Part shown: one piece after another, positions 17,226-26,621 of the stretch
How the letters are laid out: the number at the start of each line of letters is the position of its first letter
Numbering within the stretch: the first letter of the stretch is position 1
Assembly (NCBI GenBank): GCA_025462885.1
Contig: JAOAPN010000014.1
Location: 744,001-808,000 of the forward strand
Direction of reading: 5' to 3'
Length of the DNA: 64,000 bases
From: Acidobacteriaceae bacterium
GTDB taxonomy: Bacteria > Acidobacteriota > Terriglobia > Terriglobales > Acidobacteriaceae
Translations under genes and position numbers: made by a program
The notes under the pieces: generated by a model
Told to the model about the DNA's origin: nothing
Seen by the model: the letters and a program-made list of their open reading frames with translations, nothing else
Databases searched by the model: none

Positions 17226-17519
17226 CAAATCAACAAGTTACTTAAGATTTCTTTACCAAATCCTTGTGGATAAGTATTTTAGCGATGTGGGCAGTTCTGG
17301 GGAGGGCTGCTACGCCGCCCGTTGACCCCTTTACAGGGGTCCGGGCGTTTGCTTTTGGCGTCTAAGCCGGTTGTCGTCAATCGGGTCATCGACCGGAAAG
17401 TTGGCGTCGAAGACACTCCTGAAACTACTGCCACGATTCAGCATCTATTATGAAAGCAGTCTGCACTGCACCCTAAAGATGGGCAAATCCCAGGGACAGC
17501 GCGGCAGGAGGAAGTAGAA
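17226..17519. other. Intergenic region thrB-trxA with hairpin
   Basis: A 294-bp region without a gene. It contains a 7-bp hairpin, GACCCCT with AGGGGTC around TTAC (17324-17341), which could end the thr transcript although no T-run follows. The trxA ribosome site AGGAGG is at 17506-17511. No further feature is recognised. Confidence 0.4.
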
Positions 17520-17852
17520 ATGGCAGGACAATTTGTCACAGAAGTGAACGATGCATCCTTTGAAGCAGAGGTTCTGCAGTCGGATCAACCTGTTCTCGTA
17601 GATTTTTGGGCCGCATGGTGCGGTCCGTGTCGCGCGCTCGCTCCGGTAGTCGATGAGGTCGCAACCTCCTATCAGGGCAAGCTCAAGGTCATGAAGATGG
17701 ATGTTGACTCCAACACCGCAACCCCCATGCGTTACGGCATCCGCGGAATCCCCGCGTTGCTGATCTTCAAGGGCGGTAAGGTAGCGGATCAGATCGTCGG
17801 CTTCGTCCCCAAAGACACCATCGACAAGTCGATCCTGAAGGTTTTGGCCTAA
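17520..17852 (+). CDS. trxA: Thioredoxin
   Basis: A 110-residue cytoplasmic disulfide reductase with the WCGPC active site at residues 33-37 and the cis-proline in GIRGIPALL (about residue 78). Length and sequence are typical of TrxA. A strong AGGAGG ribosome site lies 8 bases upstream of the ATG. It is transcribed alone, since a strong terminator follows. Confidence 0.97.
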   Translation: MAGQFVTEVNDASFEAEVLQSDQPVLVDFWAAWCGPCRALAPVVDEVATSYQGKLKVMKMDVDSNTATPMRYGIRGIPALLIFKGGKVADQIVGFVPKDTIDKSILKVLA

Positions 17853-17913
17853 AGGCCCAGGCGTCTCTGACTCGGCGCCTTGCAAGCTGCATCATTTTGA
17901 AATTCGGTCTCAC

Positions 17914-17953
17914 AAAAACGGTTCGACTCTGAAAACGGAGTCGAACCGTTTTT
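17914..17953 (+). terminator. Strong intrinsic terminator after trxA
   Basis: A perfect 16-bp stem (AAAAACGGTTCGACTC and its complement) with an 8-base loop, ending in TTTTT. The flanking A and T runs make it effective on both strands. Confidence 0.9.
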
Positions 17954-18032
17954 GTTGCTTGCCACGTTTGTTGATTGCGATAGCGGCACACGCCATAGCC
18001 TCCACCCCGCGCTCCCGTTACACTTGGTTGAA

Positions 18033-19442
18033 ATGCTTGAGTGGATGCTCTTCCGTGCAATCATGGTGGCCTTCTTCATCCTGGCCACCAGCTTCTTCGT
18101 CGCCGCCGAGTTCGCCCTCGTCAGCGTCCGCGAGACTCGCATCGAGCAGCTCATCGCCCTCGGCCGCCCCGGCGCCCGCACCGTCCTCAAGCTCAAGCAC
18201 TCCATCGACGAGTTCCTTCCCGCCGTCCAGTTCGGCGTCACCCTCGCCAGCCTCTGCCTCGGCGGCATCGGCGAACCCGCCATCGCCGAAATCATCCTCC
18301 GCCTGATCGAATCCTGGTTCACCGCGCTCCCGGCCCACGCCGCCCTCTACGCCCACACCGTCGCCATCATTCTTTCCTTCTCGCTCATTACCTACCTCGA
18401 AGTCCTGCTCGGCGAGCTGGTCCCTAAATCCCTCGCCCTCCAGCGCGCGGAGCGCATCGCCCTGGCCGTTGCGGGGCCCATGGACGTCTTCATCCGCATG
18501 ACCCGCCCGGCAGTTCGCTTGATGAATCACTCTGCCACCCTGGTCCTCCAGCTCTTCCGCGCACCGCTCAGCGGAGAAGGCGCCGTCCACTCCCCGGAAG
18601 AGCTGAAGCTCATCGCTACCGCCACGCGTCGCATGGGCCTCCTCCCCGCCTTCCAGGAGCAGATCATCCACCGCGCCATCGAACTCAACCACGTCACCGT
18701 GCGCGAGATCATGACCCCCCGCGGCAAGATCTTCTCCCTCCCCGCCGACCTCGCCATCGAGCAGGCCAGCGCCCGCATCGTCGAAGAGCAGCACTCCCGC
18801 ATTCCCGTCTACGACCCAGCCGGAGGCCCCGAGCAGATCATCGGGGTCGTCTACTCCAAAGACATCTCCCGTCTCATGCACTTTCGCGCCGTAGCCCTCG
18901 GTCTCGGCGGCAGGCGCGACTCCGGACTCACCCTCCGCCAGGTCATGCGCGAGGTCGCCGTAGTCCCCGAGACCAAGCTTGCAGTCGAGTTGTTGCAGGA
19001 GTTCCAGGAACGCCGCCGCCAGATCGCCGTGGTCGTCGATGAGTTCGGCTCCACCATCGGCATCGTCACCGCCGAAGACGCCCTCGAACAGATCGTCGGC
19101 GAGCTCGAAGACGAGTTCGACATCGCGGGCCGCAGTTCCAACCTTTCAGCCGCAGGCGTCCTCTCCGGCAGCTTCTCCCTCGATGGCAGCACCACCCTGC
19201 GCGACCTCAGCACTCAACTTCGCTGGACGTTTCCGCGCGAGGCCGGCGTCGAAACCCTCGCCGGCTTCCTCCTCCTCCACTTCGGCCATATCCCGCAGGT
19301 CGGCGAGACGCTCGACCACGAAGGCCGCCGCTACACCATCGCCGAGATGGCCGGCCGCCGCATCGCCCGCGTCAACGTCGAAGCCCTGACTCCCACGCCC
19401 GAGCAGACAGCCGACGAGCAAAGCAGGGAAGCCACCGCATGA
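18033..19442 (+). CDS. CNNM/CorC-HlyC family membrane protein with CBS pair
   Basis: A 469-residue protein: N-terminal DUF21/CNNM membrane domain (about residues 8-180), two CBS domains (about 200-350, starting near VREIMTPRGKIFSL and VVVDEFGSTIGIVTAED), then a CorC_HlyC C-terminal domain. Members are linked to Mg2+/Co2+ or Na+ transport, and the old name hemolysin is misleading. The ATG at 18033 (MLEWMLFRA) starts the first helix; the frame upstream runs through the trxA terminator and is not used. The stop overlaps the dppB start (ATGA). Confidence 0.9.
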   Translation: MLEWMLFRAIMVAFFILATSFFVAAEFALVSVRETRIEQLIALGRPGARTVLKLKHSIDEFLPAVQFGVTLASLCLGGIGEPAIAEIILRLIESWFTALPAHAALYAHTVAIILSFSLITYLEVLLGELVPKSLALQRAERIALAVAGPMDVFIRMTRPAVRLMNHSATLVLQLFRAPLSGEGAVHSPEELKLIATATRRMGLLPAFQEQIIHRAIELNHVTVREIMTPRGKIFSLPADLAIEQASARIVEEQHSRIPVYDPAGGPEQIIGVVYSKDISRLMHFRAVALGLGGRRDSGLTLRQVMREVAVVPETKLAVELLQEFQERRRQIAVVVDEFGSTIGIVTAEDALEQIVGELEDEFDIAGRSSNLSAAGVLSGSFSLDGSTTLRDLSTQLRWTFPREAGVETLAGFLLLHFGHIPQVGETLDHEGRRYTIAEMAGRRIARVNVEALTPTPEQTADEQSREATA

Positions 19443-20392
19443 CCCGGCGTTCGCTCTGGAACCCTGTTCGCCGCATCCTCCTCATCCTGCCCGTCCTGTG
19501 GGTGGTCGTCTCCGTCGTCTTCCTTCTAATCCACCTCGTCCCCGGAGACCCCATCGTCCAGATGCTCGGCGAAGGCGCGACAGCCTCCGATATCGACGCC
19601 CTCCGCCACGCCTACGGGCTGGACGCTCCGTTAGGCCAGCAATACCTCCACTACTGGCACGGAATCGTTCGCGGAGACCTCGGCCAATCCCTGCGCCTCC
19701 ACGACTCCGTCACCCACCTCGTAGCGCAACGCTACCCCTACACCCTGGCCCTCACCCTGGCCGCGCTGCTCATCGGAATCGTCACTGCAGTCCCCGCCGG
19801 AGTCCTCTCCGCCCTCCACCGCTCCCGCTGGCAGGACCGTACCCTCGGAGTCGTCTCGCTCGTCGGTCTCTCCTTCCCCAACTTCGCCCTCGGCCCGATC
19901 CTCATCCTCGTCTTCTCGATCCGCCTGGGCTGGCTTCCCGTCTCCACTGCCGGCACCGGCCCCATCTTTGGTACTGACTTCCTCCTGCACCTCATTCTTC
20001 CCGCCGCGACGCTGGGCCTCTCGCTGGCCGCCATCCTCACCCGCATGGTCCGCACCGCCATGCTCGAAGAACTCGGCCAGGACTACATCCGCACCGCCCG
20101 CGCCAAAGGCCTCACCGAGAACCAGGTCGTCTACCGCCACGCCTTACGCAACGCCCTCATTCCCGTCCTCACCGTAGTCGGCCTCCAGTTCGGCTCGCTC
20201 CTCGCCGGAGCCATCGTCACCGAGACCATCTTCAGTTGGCCCGGCATCGGCCGCCTGACCCTCTCCGCAATCTCCAACCGCGACTACGCCCTGGTACAAG
20301 GCTGTATCCTCACCGTCGGCCTTACCTACGTGCTGGTCAACCTCCTCACCGACGTCGCCTACACCCTGGCAAATCCCCGCATCCGCACCTAG
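19439..20392 (+). CDS. Peptide/nickel-type ABC transporter permease (DppB/OppB-like)
   Basis: A 317-residue inner-membrane permease with six helices. Family marks are HLVPGDPIVQMLG near the N-terminus, the coupling loop DYIRTARAKGLTENQVVYRHALRNALIPV, and TETIFSWPGIGRL. It is translationally coupled to the CNNM gene. Its partner permease (22563-23436) and a binding lipoprotein (44614-46143) are elsewhere on the other strand. No ATPase subunit is in the window. Confidence 0.9.
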   Translation: MTRRSLWNPVRRILLILPVLWVVVSVVFLLIHLVPGDPIVQMLGEGATASDIDALRHAYGLDAPLGQQYLHYWHGIVRGDLGQSLRLHDSVTHLVAQRYPYTLALTLAALLIGIVTAVPAGVLSALHRSRWQDRTLGVVSLVGLSFPNFALGPILILVFSIRLGWLPVSTAGTGPIFGTDFLLHLILPAATLGLSLAAILTRMVRTAMLEELGQDYIRTARAKGLTENQVVYRHALRNALIPVLTVVGLQFGSLLAGAIVTETIFSWPGIGRLTLSAISNRDYALVQGCILTVGLTYVLVNLLTDVAYTLANPRIRT

Positions 20393-20438
20393 TCAGTAGC
20401 AGTTGGAAGGGCATACCTTCAGGTGTGCCAAAAAAACT

Positions 20439-20600
20439 ACGTATTTTGATTTGTTTCTTTTGTCGATTTGCCATGCGATGAGGTAAAAACGGCTAAGTAT
20501 TAAAGCTTTGCGGGCTGAAGGCTCGCGATTCCATAGCCCAGGGCAAAGCCCTGGGTCAGGAACAGAGAAGCAATTGCGGGCTGAAGGCCCGCGCTAACAG
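20439..20600. repeat. Dispersed palindromic repeat, copy A
   Basis: The 91-bp core (20510-20600) holds three hairpins: a GCGGGC-type stem, a perfect CCCAGGGC-AAA-GCCCTGGG stem, and a perfect GCGGGC-TGAAG-GCCCGC stem, ending in GCTAACAG. The same 91-bp core occurs at 21952 and 27667. The left part of this copy is only weakly like the other two. It lies between dppB and a hypothetical gene. Confidence 0.85.
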
Positions 20601-20688
20601 GTATCCCAATGCCTCAGCCTTAAACTTCAGCAAAGCATCTCCCGTCTAACCGATGCCGCTCAAACCGCGTCATAGAGACTAAACCAAC

Positions 20689-21300
20689 ATGAGATCCACA
20701 AACCTCTTCACCATCGCCTTGGCCGTTCTCACCGCACCGCTCCACGCCCAGACGAAGCCCGTCCCCGAACCCATCACTCCACCCGCCCGCACCTTCCACG
20801 ACCCGCGCTCCGGCATCAACTTCCAGGTTCCCGCTGGCTGGGACCTCAGCCGCAAGGATCACGAGGTCAGCAGCTTCAGCCAGGATGCCCGCTCCACCAC
20901 CCGTACCACCCAACTCCGCGCCGTAGCCAACATCACCTTCAATCCGTTCCCCCAGACCACCTTCAGCGGGGCCCTCTTCTACGTCAGCCTCACTCCCCGC
21001 CTCTCTGACGCAGACTGCGCCCGCCAGGTCTCCGCAAAGAATCCTCGTCCTGTCGCCACGACCCAGGTCTCTGGCATCCCGTTTACCCACGGCTACGACG
21101 AGCACGGAGGCGTCTGCGTCGAATCACGCGACGAGATCTATACCGCTCTCCACAACGGCTCCTGTTATCGCTTCGACCTGGTCGTCAACACTTTCTGCGG
21201 AGGCGACGTCAGTGGCGTCCGCGACATGAACGAGCGCCAGTTCGAAGCCATCCGCAAGCGACTCGAAGCCATCCTCGCGACCGTCCAGTTCGACAAGTAG
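20689..21300 (+). CDS. Exported hypothetical protein
   Basis: A 203-residue protein with a signal peptide (MRSTNLFTIALAVLTAPLHAQ). The mature domain starts with a segment like those of uncharacterised exported proteins (FHDPRSGINFQVPAGWDLS) and has four cysteines that could form disulfides. No enzyme motif is seen. It stands alone between two repeat copies, followed 60 bp later by the carbohydrate-binding-like gene. Function unknown. Confidence 0.75.
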   Translation: MRSTNLFTIALAVLTAPLHAQTKPVPEPITPPARTFHDPRSGINFQVPAGWDLSRKDHEVSSFSQDARSTTRTTQLRAVANITFNPFPQTTFSGALFYVSLTPRLSDADCARQVSAKNPRPVATTQVSGIPFTHGYDEHGGVCVESRDEIYTALHNGSCYRFDLVVNTFCGGDVSGVRDMNERQFEAIRKRLEAILATVQFDK

Positions 21301-21360
21301 CCGCTCTCCGCAGCTTGCGCCGATATCAGCTATGCTTGCGAGAGACCGTGAGGCAACACA

Positions 21361-21837
21361 ATGCGTAAGAGTATCGTTTCACCCAATGCCACCACCAACA
21401 CCCCCATCGCCGACAACTGGCGCGACCTGGAGCGTATCGCCCGCGTCGAGATCACCTCCGAAGACCCAGCCTTCCCCATCGAAAACGCCTTCGGTAAAGC
21501 CGCCACCCCCGGTTGGCGCGCCGCAGGAACCGGCCCCCAGGTCATCAAGCTCTTCTTCGACGAACCCCAGGCCATCCGTCGCATCCAGCTCCACTTCGTC
21601 GACAGCGCCGAGCGCTCCCAGGAGATCGCCGTATACGCCGGCACCGGTGCCGAACTCCGCGAAATCGTCCGACAGCAGTGGAACTTCAGCCCCAACGGCA
21701 CCACCGAAGAGCTTGAAGACTACGCCGTCGACCTCCACAACATAACCGCCCTCGAGCTCCGCATCGACCCCGACCGCAGCCACAACCCCGCCGAAAGCAA
21801 GCACTACGCCAACCTCCAAACCTTGAAGCTGGCTTAA
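21361..21837 (+). CDS. Discoidin-like (F5/8 type C) single-domain protein
   Basis: A 158-residue protein without a signal peptide. Order and residues resemble an F5/8-type galactose-binding-like fold: GWRAAGTGPQVIKLFFDEP, then RRIQLHFVD, then EELEDYAVDLHNITALELRI. Such folds bind carbohydrates or act as protein-interaction modules. As a stand-alone cytoplasmic domain its ligand cannot be predicted. Confidence that it is a gene is good; confidence in the fold is moderate. Confidence 0.7.
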   Translation: MRKSIVSPNATTNTPIADNWRDLERIARVEITSEDPAFPIENAFGKAATPGWRAAGTGPQVIKLFFDEPQAIRRIQLHFVDSAERSQEIAVYAGTGAELREIVRQQWNFSPNGTTEELEDYAVDLHNITALELRIDPDRSHNPAESKHYANLQTLKLA

Positions 21838-21882
21838 GCGGCAGGCTCACCTGATGCTTTCGTGAAACAGCGGTCCTCTAGT

Positions 21883-22071
21883 GCGTATCGACCTATTCGC
21901 CTGACTTGGAATGGATGCGGTGAAGTAAAGCTGGACGACTACCACAGTTTTGCAGGCTGAAGGCCTGCGATTCCCTAACCCAGGGCAAAGCCCTGGGTTA
22001 GCAGCAGTCAAGCCATTGCGGGCTGAAGGCCCGCGCTAACAGATCCTCAACAGCAGAATATCTCGATACGC
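21883..22071. repeat. Dispersed palindromic repeat, copy B (full length)
   Basis: A 189-bp element bounded by 9-bp inverted ends, GCGTATCGA (21883) and TCGATACGC (22063-22071). The first 26 bp match copy C exactly and the distance to the 91-bp hairpin core (21952-22042) is 69 bp in both. No coding capacity, so it resembles a MITE or long REP-type element. Confidence 0.85.
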
Positions 22072-22103
22072 CCTACCAAAGTTTTGGAAGAGGGCCATCC
22101 AGT

Positions 22104-22556
22104 ATGAAGATCGGCGTCCTCTCCGACACCCACGGCCTCCTCCGCCCCGAAGCCCTTATCGCGCTGGCTGGTTCCGATCACATCCTCCACGCGGGTGATG
22201 TAGGCAACATCACAATCCTTGAAGCCCTCCGCCAGATCGCCCCGGTCACCGCCATCCGCGGCAACATCGATACCCAGGGCCCCTGTGCCGAGCTTCCCGC
22301 GACTGACGTAGTCGAGCTGGCAGGCAAACTCTTCTACCTCGTCCACTCCGAGCACTGGCTCGACCTCCTGCCCCATGCCGCCGGAATCGCTGCCGTCATC
22401 AGCGGCCACTCCCACCAGTCCTCCATTGCAACCCGCGAAGGCGTTCTCTACCTCAACCCCGGAAGCGCCGGACCCCGCCGCTTTAAACTGCCCGTCACCG
22501 TCGCCACCATCGAAGTAGCAGGGAACCAGTTCACACCCGAAATCATCGAGATTTGA
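22104..22556 (+). CDS. YfcE/MJ0936-type metallophosphoesterase
   Basis: A 150-residue single-domain calcineurin-like phosphoesterase. The five metal motifs are present: SDTHG at residues 7-11, HAGDVGN, RGNID, VHSEHW in place of the usual GH motif, and SGHSHQS with LNPGSAGPRR at the end. The family hydrolyses phosphodiesters in the cytoplasm and the substrate is not predictable. It ends 6 bp from the convergent dppC stop. Confidence 0.9.
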   Translation: MKIGVLSDTHGLLRPEALIALAGSDHILHAGDVGNITILEALRQIAPVTAIRGNIDTQGPCAELPATDVVELAGKLFYLVHSEHWLDLLPHAAGIAAVISGHSHQSSIATREGVLYLNPGSAGPRRFKLPVTVATIEVAGNQFTPEIIEI

Positions 22557-22562
22557 TCCGGT

Positions 22563-23436
22563 CTACAAACCAGCCGACAACCTCGTACGCGGATCAAGAT
22601 AGTCCCGCAACGCATCCCCAATAAAATTAAACGAGAGCACACACAGCATCACCGCCATCGCTGGAAAGAACACCAGGTGCGGAGAGTCGAACAGGTGCGA
22701 CCGCGCATCATTCAACATCGATCCCCAACTCGCCGCCGGTGCCGGAATCCCCAGCCCCAGAAAGCTCAGCGTAGCCTCCGCCAACACCGCTCCCGCCATC
22801 CCGATCGCCGCCTGAACAATCAGCGGCTGCAGAATATTCGGCAGCACATGCCTGCAGATCACTCGCAAGTCGGAGGCTCCCAGCGCACGAGCAGCCTCAA
22901 CAAACTCCCGTTCCTTCACCGCCAGCACCTGCGCCCGCACCAGCCGCGCATAGCCCACCCAGCCCGAGATAGCCAGCGCCAGGATCACATTCAGCAGCCC
23001 CGGACCCATGAACGCTACGAACGCAATCGCCAGCAGAATCCCCGGTAACGCCAGGAACGCGTTCGAGACATAAACATTCAGGACCGTATCCGTCCAGCCC
23101 CCATAAAACCCGGCGAGCATTCCCGCCCCCAGCCCTAACGCTCCGGATAAGCCCACGACGCTCACCGCCACCACCAGCGAGATCCGTGCTCCATACAACG
23201 TGCGCGAAAGAATATCCCGCCCCAGCTCGTCCGTTCCAAACCAGTGCGACGCACTCGGACTCGCCAGTCGTCCCACCAGGTCAAGCTGTGCCGGATCCTG
23301 GGGAGCCAGCCACGGAGCAAACACCGCGCACAGCAAAAACACACCCAGCAGCAACACTCCTACTGCGGCCAGCGGCTGCTGCCTCAACTTCCCCACGAGT
23401 TCGTTCGTCCCGTCCACACTCATCCGTCTCAGCATG
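22563..23436 (-). CDS. Peptide/nickel-type ABC transporter permease (DppC/OppC-like)
   Basis: About 290 residues with an N-terminal helix and five further helices. Family marks are the HWFGTDELGRDILSRTLYGAR segment, the coupling loop REFVEAARALGASDLRVICRHVLPN, and the C-terminal FNFIGDALRDYLDPR. The ATG at 23436 (MLRRMSVDG) or 23424 is preferred over the far upstream frame start at 23519. It stands alone, away from dppB, and is divergent from the glycosyltransferase gene. Confidence 0.9.
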
Positions 23437-23541
23437 ACGCGAGACAGGCATCCGTGCAAGTCATACAGCGTTCGAGACGAGGCAGGCGTCAGATGAGAAA
23501 GAATGCAGGTCGCTCCCATTGGAATTTTAGGGGTAGCACAA

Positions 23542-24834
23542 ATGAAGATTCTGATCTACGGGCTGAACTACGCTCCAGAATTGACCGGAATCGGAAAATA
23601 CACCGGTGAGATGGCCTCCTGGCTCGCCGAGCGAGGTCACGAAGTCCGCGTCGTCACCGCTCCGCCCTACTATCCGGCGTGGAGCATCCGGGAAGATTAC
23701 CGCGGCAAGCTCTACCGCATCGAGAACGCGGACAGACACAATCCCTCCGAGCCCGTCGTCTTCCGCACCCCGCTCTATGTCCCTGCCGTCCCCTCAGGGC
23801 TCAAGCGTATGATCCACCTCTTCTCATTCATGCTGGGAAGCCTACCCGTCCTCTTCGGTCAGGCGGAGTGGGAACCGGACATCGTCTTTACCGTTGAGCC
23901 CACCTTCTTTTGCGTGCCCCTGGCCCTCCTCGTCGCCGAATCCTGTGGCGCTGCCTCCTGGCTCCATGTGCAGGATTTTGAGGTGGACGCTGCCTTTGAT
24001 CTCGGCCTGCTTCCGGCAAAAGGTCCCATCCACGCACTTGCTTTGGGGTTGGAGTTATTTTTCACCTGTCTCTTTACCCGGGTCTCCAGCATCTCCACCA
24101 ACATGCTGGAACGTGCGCTCACCAAGGGCATTCCATCCCAACAGACCATCTTCTTTCCCAACTGGGTCGACATCGACGCTGTCCATCCCCAGCCTCGCAC
24201 TGAACCCAACTCGTTCCGGGAAGAACTGCAATTGCAGGCAAAGATCATCCTGCTTTACTCCGGAAACCTCGGCGCAAAACAGGGTCTGGAACTCCTCGCC
24301 CCCCTGGCAGCCGCTTTTGGAAAAGACGGCTCCCATGCCGATCCGCGCGTCCATTTTCTCTTCTGTGGCGATGGTGCCTTCCGCCCGCGGCTGGAAGCGC
24401 TTGTAGGCCACCTCCCGAATGTCACGTTGCTCCCGCTTCAGCCCTTCAATCGCCTCAACGATCTGCTCAACGCAGCCGACATCCATCTTCTTCCCCAGCG
24501 CGCCGGAGCAGCCGATCTGGTGATGCCCTCGAAACTCACAGGGATGCTCTCCAGCGGCCGTCCCGTCATTGCCACCGCCGATCCCGGAACCCAGGTCGCA
24601 CAGGTCGTCTCCGGAGCAGGACTCGTCCCCCACGATCCCTGCGGGCTTGTCCTTCCCGCGGAGAATGAAGCCGCTCTCCACGACGCTGCCGCGCACCTCA
24701 TCGCGGACGGCGTCCTTCGCGCGACGCTCGGTGCCGCCGCGCGCGATTACGCGGTGCGCCACCTCGGCAAACAGCAGGTTCTGCTGCAATTCGAGAGCGA
24801 TCTCCGCGCTGCCACCGCGTCATCCTTCACTTAA
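23542..24834 (+). CDS. WcaI-like GT4 glycosyltransferase
   Basis: A 430-residue GT-B glycosyltransferase resembling WcaI of colanic acid synthesis. The N-terminal domain starts MKILIYGLNYAPELTGIGKYT and contains the HEVRVVTAPPYYPAW segment. The C-terminal nucleotide-sugar domain has LYSGNLGAKQGLELL and AADLVMPSKLTGMLSSGRPV. The ATG at 23542 is used because family similarity begins exactly there. With gmd and fcl 0.5 kb downstream it probably builds a fucose-containing exopolysaccharide (inference). Confidence 0.9.
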   Translation: MKILIYGLNYAPELTGIGKYTGEMASWLAERGHEVRVVTAPPYYPAWSIREDYRGKLYRIENADRHNPSEPVVFRTPLYVPAVPSGLKRMIHLFSFMLGSLPVLFGQAEWEPDIVFTVEPTFFCVPLALLVAESCGAASWLHVQDFEVDAAFDLGLLPAKGPIHALALGLELFFTCLFTRVSSISTNMLERALTKGIPSQQTIFFPNWVDIDAVHPQPRTEPNSFREELQLQAKIILLYSGNLGAKQGLELLAPLAAAFGKDGSHADPRVHFLFCGDGAFRPRLEALVGHLPNVTLLPLQPFNRLNDLLNAADIHLLPQRAGAADLVMPSKLTGMLSSGRPVIATADPGTQVAQVVSGAGLVPHDPCGLVLPAENEAALHDAAAHLIADGVLRATLGAAARDYAVRHLGKQQVLLQFESDLRAATASSFT

Positions 24835-25307
24835 CGAAGAGGTTTCCCGGAAATTCGAGATCAGGTAGCCCAGGTTTCCGCACGTCCTAACCCCCGGAAA
24901 TCGGCTCACGCCGATCCTGCCCGCTAAAAATCTTGTCAAGCCCCTCCCAACGGCTAAATTCACGTAACTCCAGCCCCTTCAAGGAATAAGAAAATATAAA
25001 AAGTGGCATTTTAGTTATCGCTGAATTCGTACAATTGAAATAGCAGCTCAAACAGAGAAAAATAGCGCAAGCCAGCTAACTCCTTCTGGAAGAGGACTTT
25101 ACCGGTAACACTTTTGTTTCGAAGACTTTGCGAGAGTGCGGCATGGCCATGTCATTGAAAAAAGAGACTTTAGCTAAATAAACCCCAGGGGTGGGGGCGC
25201 TTGGAATACACGGAAACAATGCCTCTCATCCATTTCGACGAAGGTAACATCAACCTCAATTAGAATCACCAAAGTCCGCGCCCCATGATTAAAGGAGAAT
25301 TTACGTT
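24835..25307. other. Intergenic region before gmd
   Basis: A 473-bp region with no gene. A small hairpin, ATCGGC with GCCGAT (24900-24915), follows the glycosyltransferase and may be its terminator. The middle (about 24960-25060) is clearly more AT-rich than its neighbours and probably holds the gmd promoter, but I cannot fix boxes. A ribosome site, AAGGAG, lies at 25292-25297. Confidence 0.4.
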
Positions 25308-26393
25308 TTGAAGAAAGCCCTTATCACCGGAATCACCGGGCAGGACGGTGCCTACCTCGCCGAACTCCTCCTCTCCAAAGGCTACGAGGTCCACGGCATC
25401 AAGCGCCGTTCCTCCCTCTTCAACACCGCCCGCATCGATCATCTTTACGAAGATCCACACAATCCCCATCCGCGGCTTGTCCTGCACTACGGCGACTTGA
25501 CGGACTCTTCGTCTCTCATTCACATCGTCCAGAAGGTCCAGCCCGACGAGATCTACAACCTGGGTGCCCAGTCCCACGTTCAGGTCTCCTTCGAGCAGCC
25601 CGAGTACACCGCCGACGCCGACGCGCTCGGTCCACTGCGCCTCCTCGAAGCCATCCGCATCCTCGGGCTTGAGAAGAAGACGAAGTTCTACCAGGCCTCC
25701 ACCAGTGAGCTCTACGGCCTCGTCCAGGAGATCCCACAGAAGGAGACCACCCCTTTCTATCCGCGCAGCCCCTACGCAGTAGCAAAGATGTACGCGTACT
25801 GGATCGTGGTGAACTATCGCGAGGCCTACGGAATCTATGCCTGCAACGGGATCCTCTTCAACCACGAGTCGCCCCTCCGCGGCGAGACCTTCGTCACCCG
25901 CAAGATTACCCGCGGACTCGCCCGCATCAAGGTCGGCCTGCAGAAGCAGCTCTTTTTGGGCAATCTCGACGCCAAGCGCGACTGGGGCCACGCCCGCGAC
26001 TACGTCGAAATGCAGTGGCTCATGCTCCAGCAGGAGAAGCCTCAGGACTTCGTCATCGCGACCGGCGAACAGTACACCGTCCGCGAGTTCGTGCAGCGTT
26101 GTGCGAAGCTCCTCGAACTCGACCTTACCTGGCAGGGAAGCGGAATCGATGAGAAGGCCCTTGACGCTGAAGGAAACATCGTCGTAGCTGTGGATCCCCG
26201 TTACTTCCGGCCTACCGAGGTCGAGACGCTCCTCGGAGACCCCGGCAAAGCCAAACGCGAACTCGGCTGGACTCCTCGTACTCCCTTTAGTGAACTCGTC
26301 CGCGAAATGGTCGAGGCCGACCTCAAGACCGCAAAACGGGATGCCCTCGCCGTAGCCCATGGCTTCGATGCCTTCACCGTCCGCGAAACCTAG
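25308..26393 (+). CDS. gmd: GDP-mannose 4,6-dehydratase
   Basis: A 361-residue extended SDR making GDP-4-keto-6-deoxymannose, the first step to GDP-L-fucose. The NADP loop GITGQDG is at residues 8-14 and GIKRRSS follows. The catalytic region is [10 protein letters not shown] with PYAVAK (Tyr-Lys pair). The start is a TTG, supported by AAGGAG 10 bases upstream and by family similarity starting at that codon. It is followed 228 bp later by fcl, which uses its product. Confidence 0.96.
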   Translation: MKKALITGITGQDGAYLAELLLSKGYEVHGIKRRSSLFNTARIDHLYEDPHNPHPRLVLHYGDLTDSSSLIHIVQKVQPDEIYNLGAQSHVQVSFEQPEYTADADALGPLRLLEAIRILGLEKKTKFYQASTSELYGLVQEIPQKETTPFYPRSPYAVAKMYAYWIVVNYREAYGIYACNGILFNHESPLRGETFVTRKITRGLARIKVGLQKQLFLGNLDAKRDWGHARDYVEMQWLMLQQEKPQDFVIATGEQYTVREFVQRCAKLLELDLTWQGSGIDEKALDAEGNIVVAVDPRYFRPTEVETLLGDPGKAKRELGWTPRTPFSELVREMVEADLKTAKRDALAVAHGFDAFTVRET

Positions 26394-26536
26394 CCCCATC
26401 CTGCGTGCATGGGGCAGCATAGAGATCATTCGAAGCTGCCCCATCGAGCAACGCAGAAATTAGAAATGCAAAGCAGGAAATGTAATAGAGAAAGTAACAA
26501 TTTACGAACTTGTAATCTCCGAGGTGATAATCCATT

Positions 26537-26561
26537 GTCATCCTGAGCAAAACGAAGGACC
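26537..26561. repeat. Short dispersed repeat (GTCATCCTGAGC type)
   Basis: GTCATCCTGAGC, then a spacer and CGAAGGACC, in the gmd-fcl gap. A close copy lies inside mutS at 49680, with partly matching DNA continuing to its right. Such elements are widespread between genes in this phylum. Confidence 0.6.
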
Positions 26562-26621
26562 TGCTTCTGTTCTTCTTGTCCTCGACACGATCTATTTCAA
26601 CTAAAAGGAGTAAAGCGCACG

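Noticed and set aside
18033-19442. Hemolysin label for the CNNM protein
   Set aside because: The domain order is that of metal-related CNNM/CorC proteins; there is no toxin feature.
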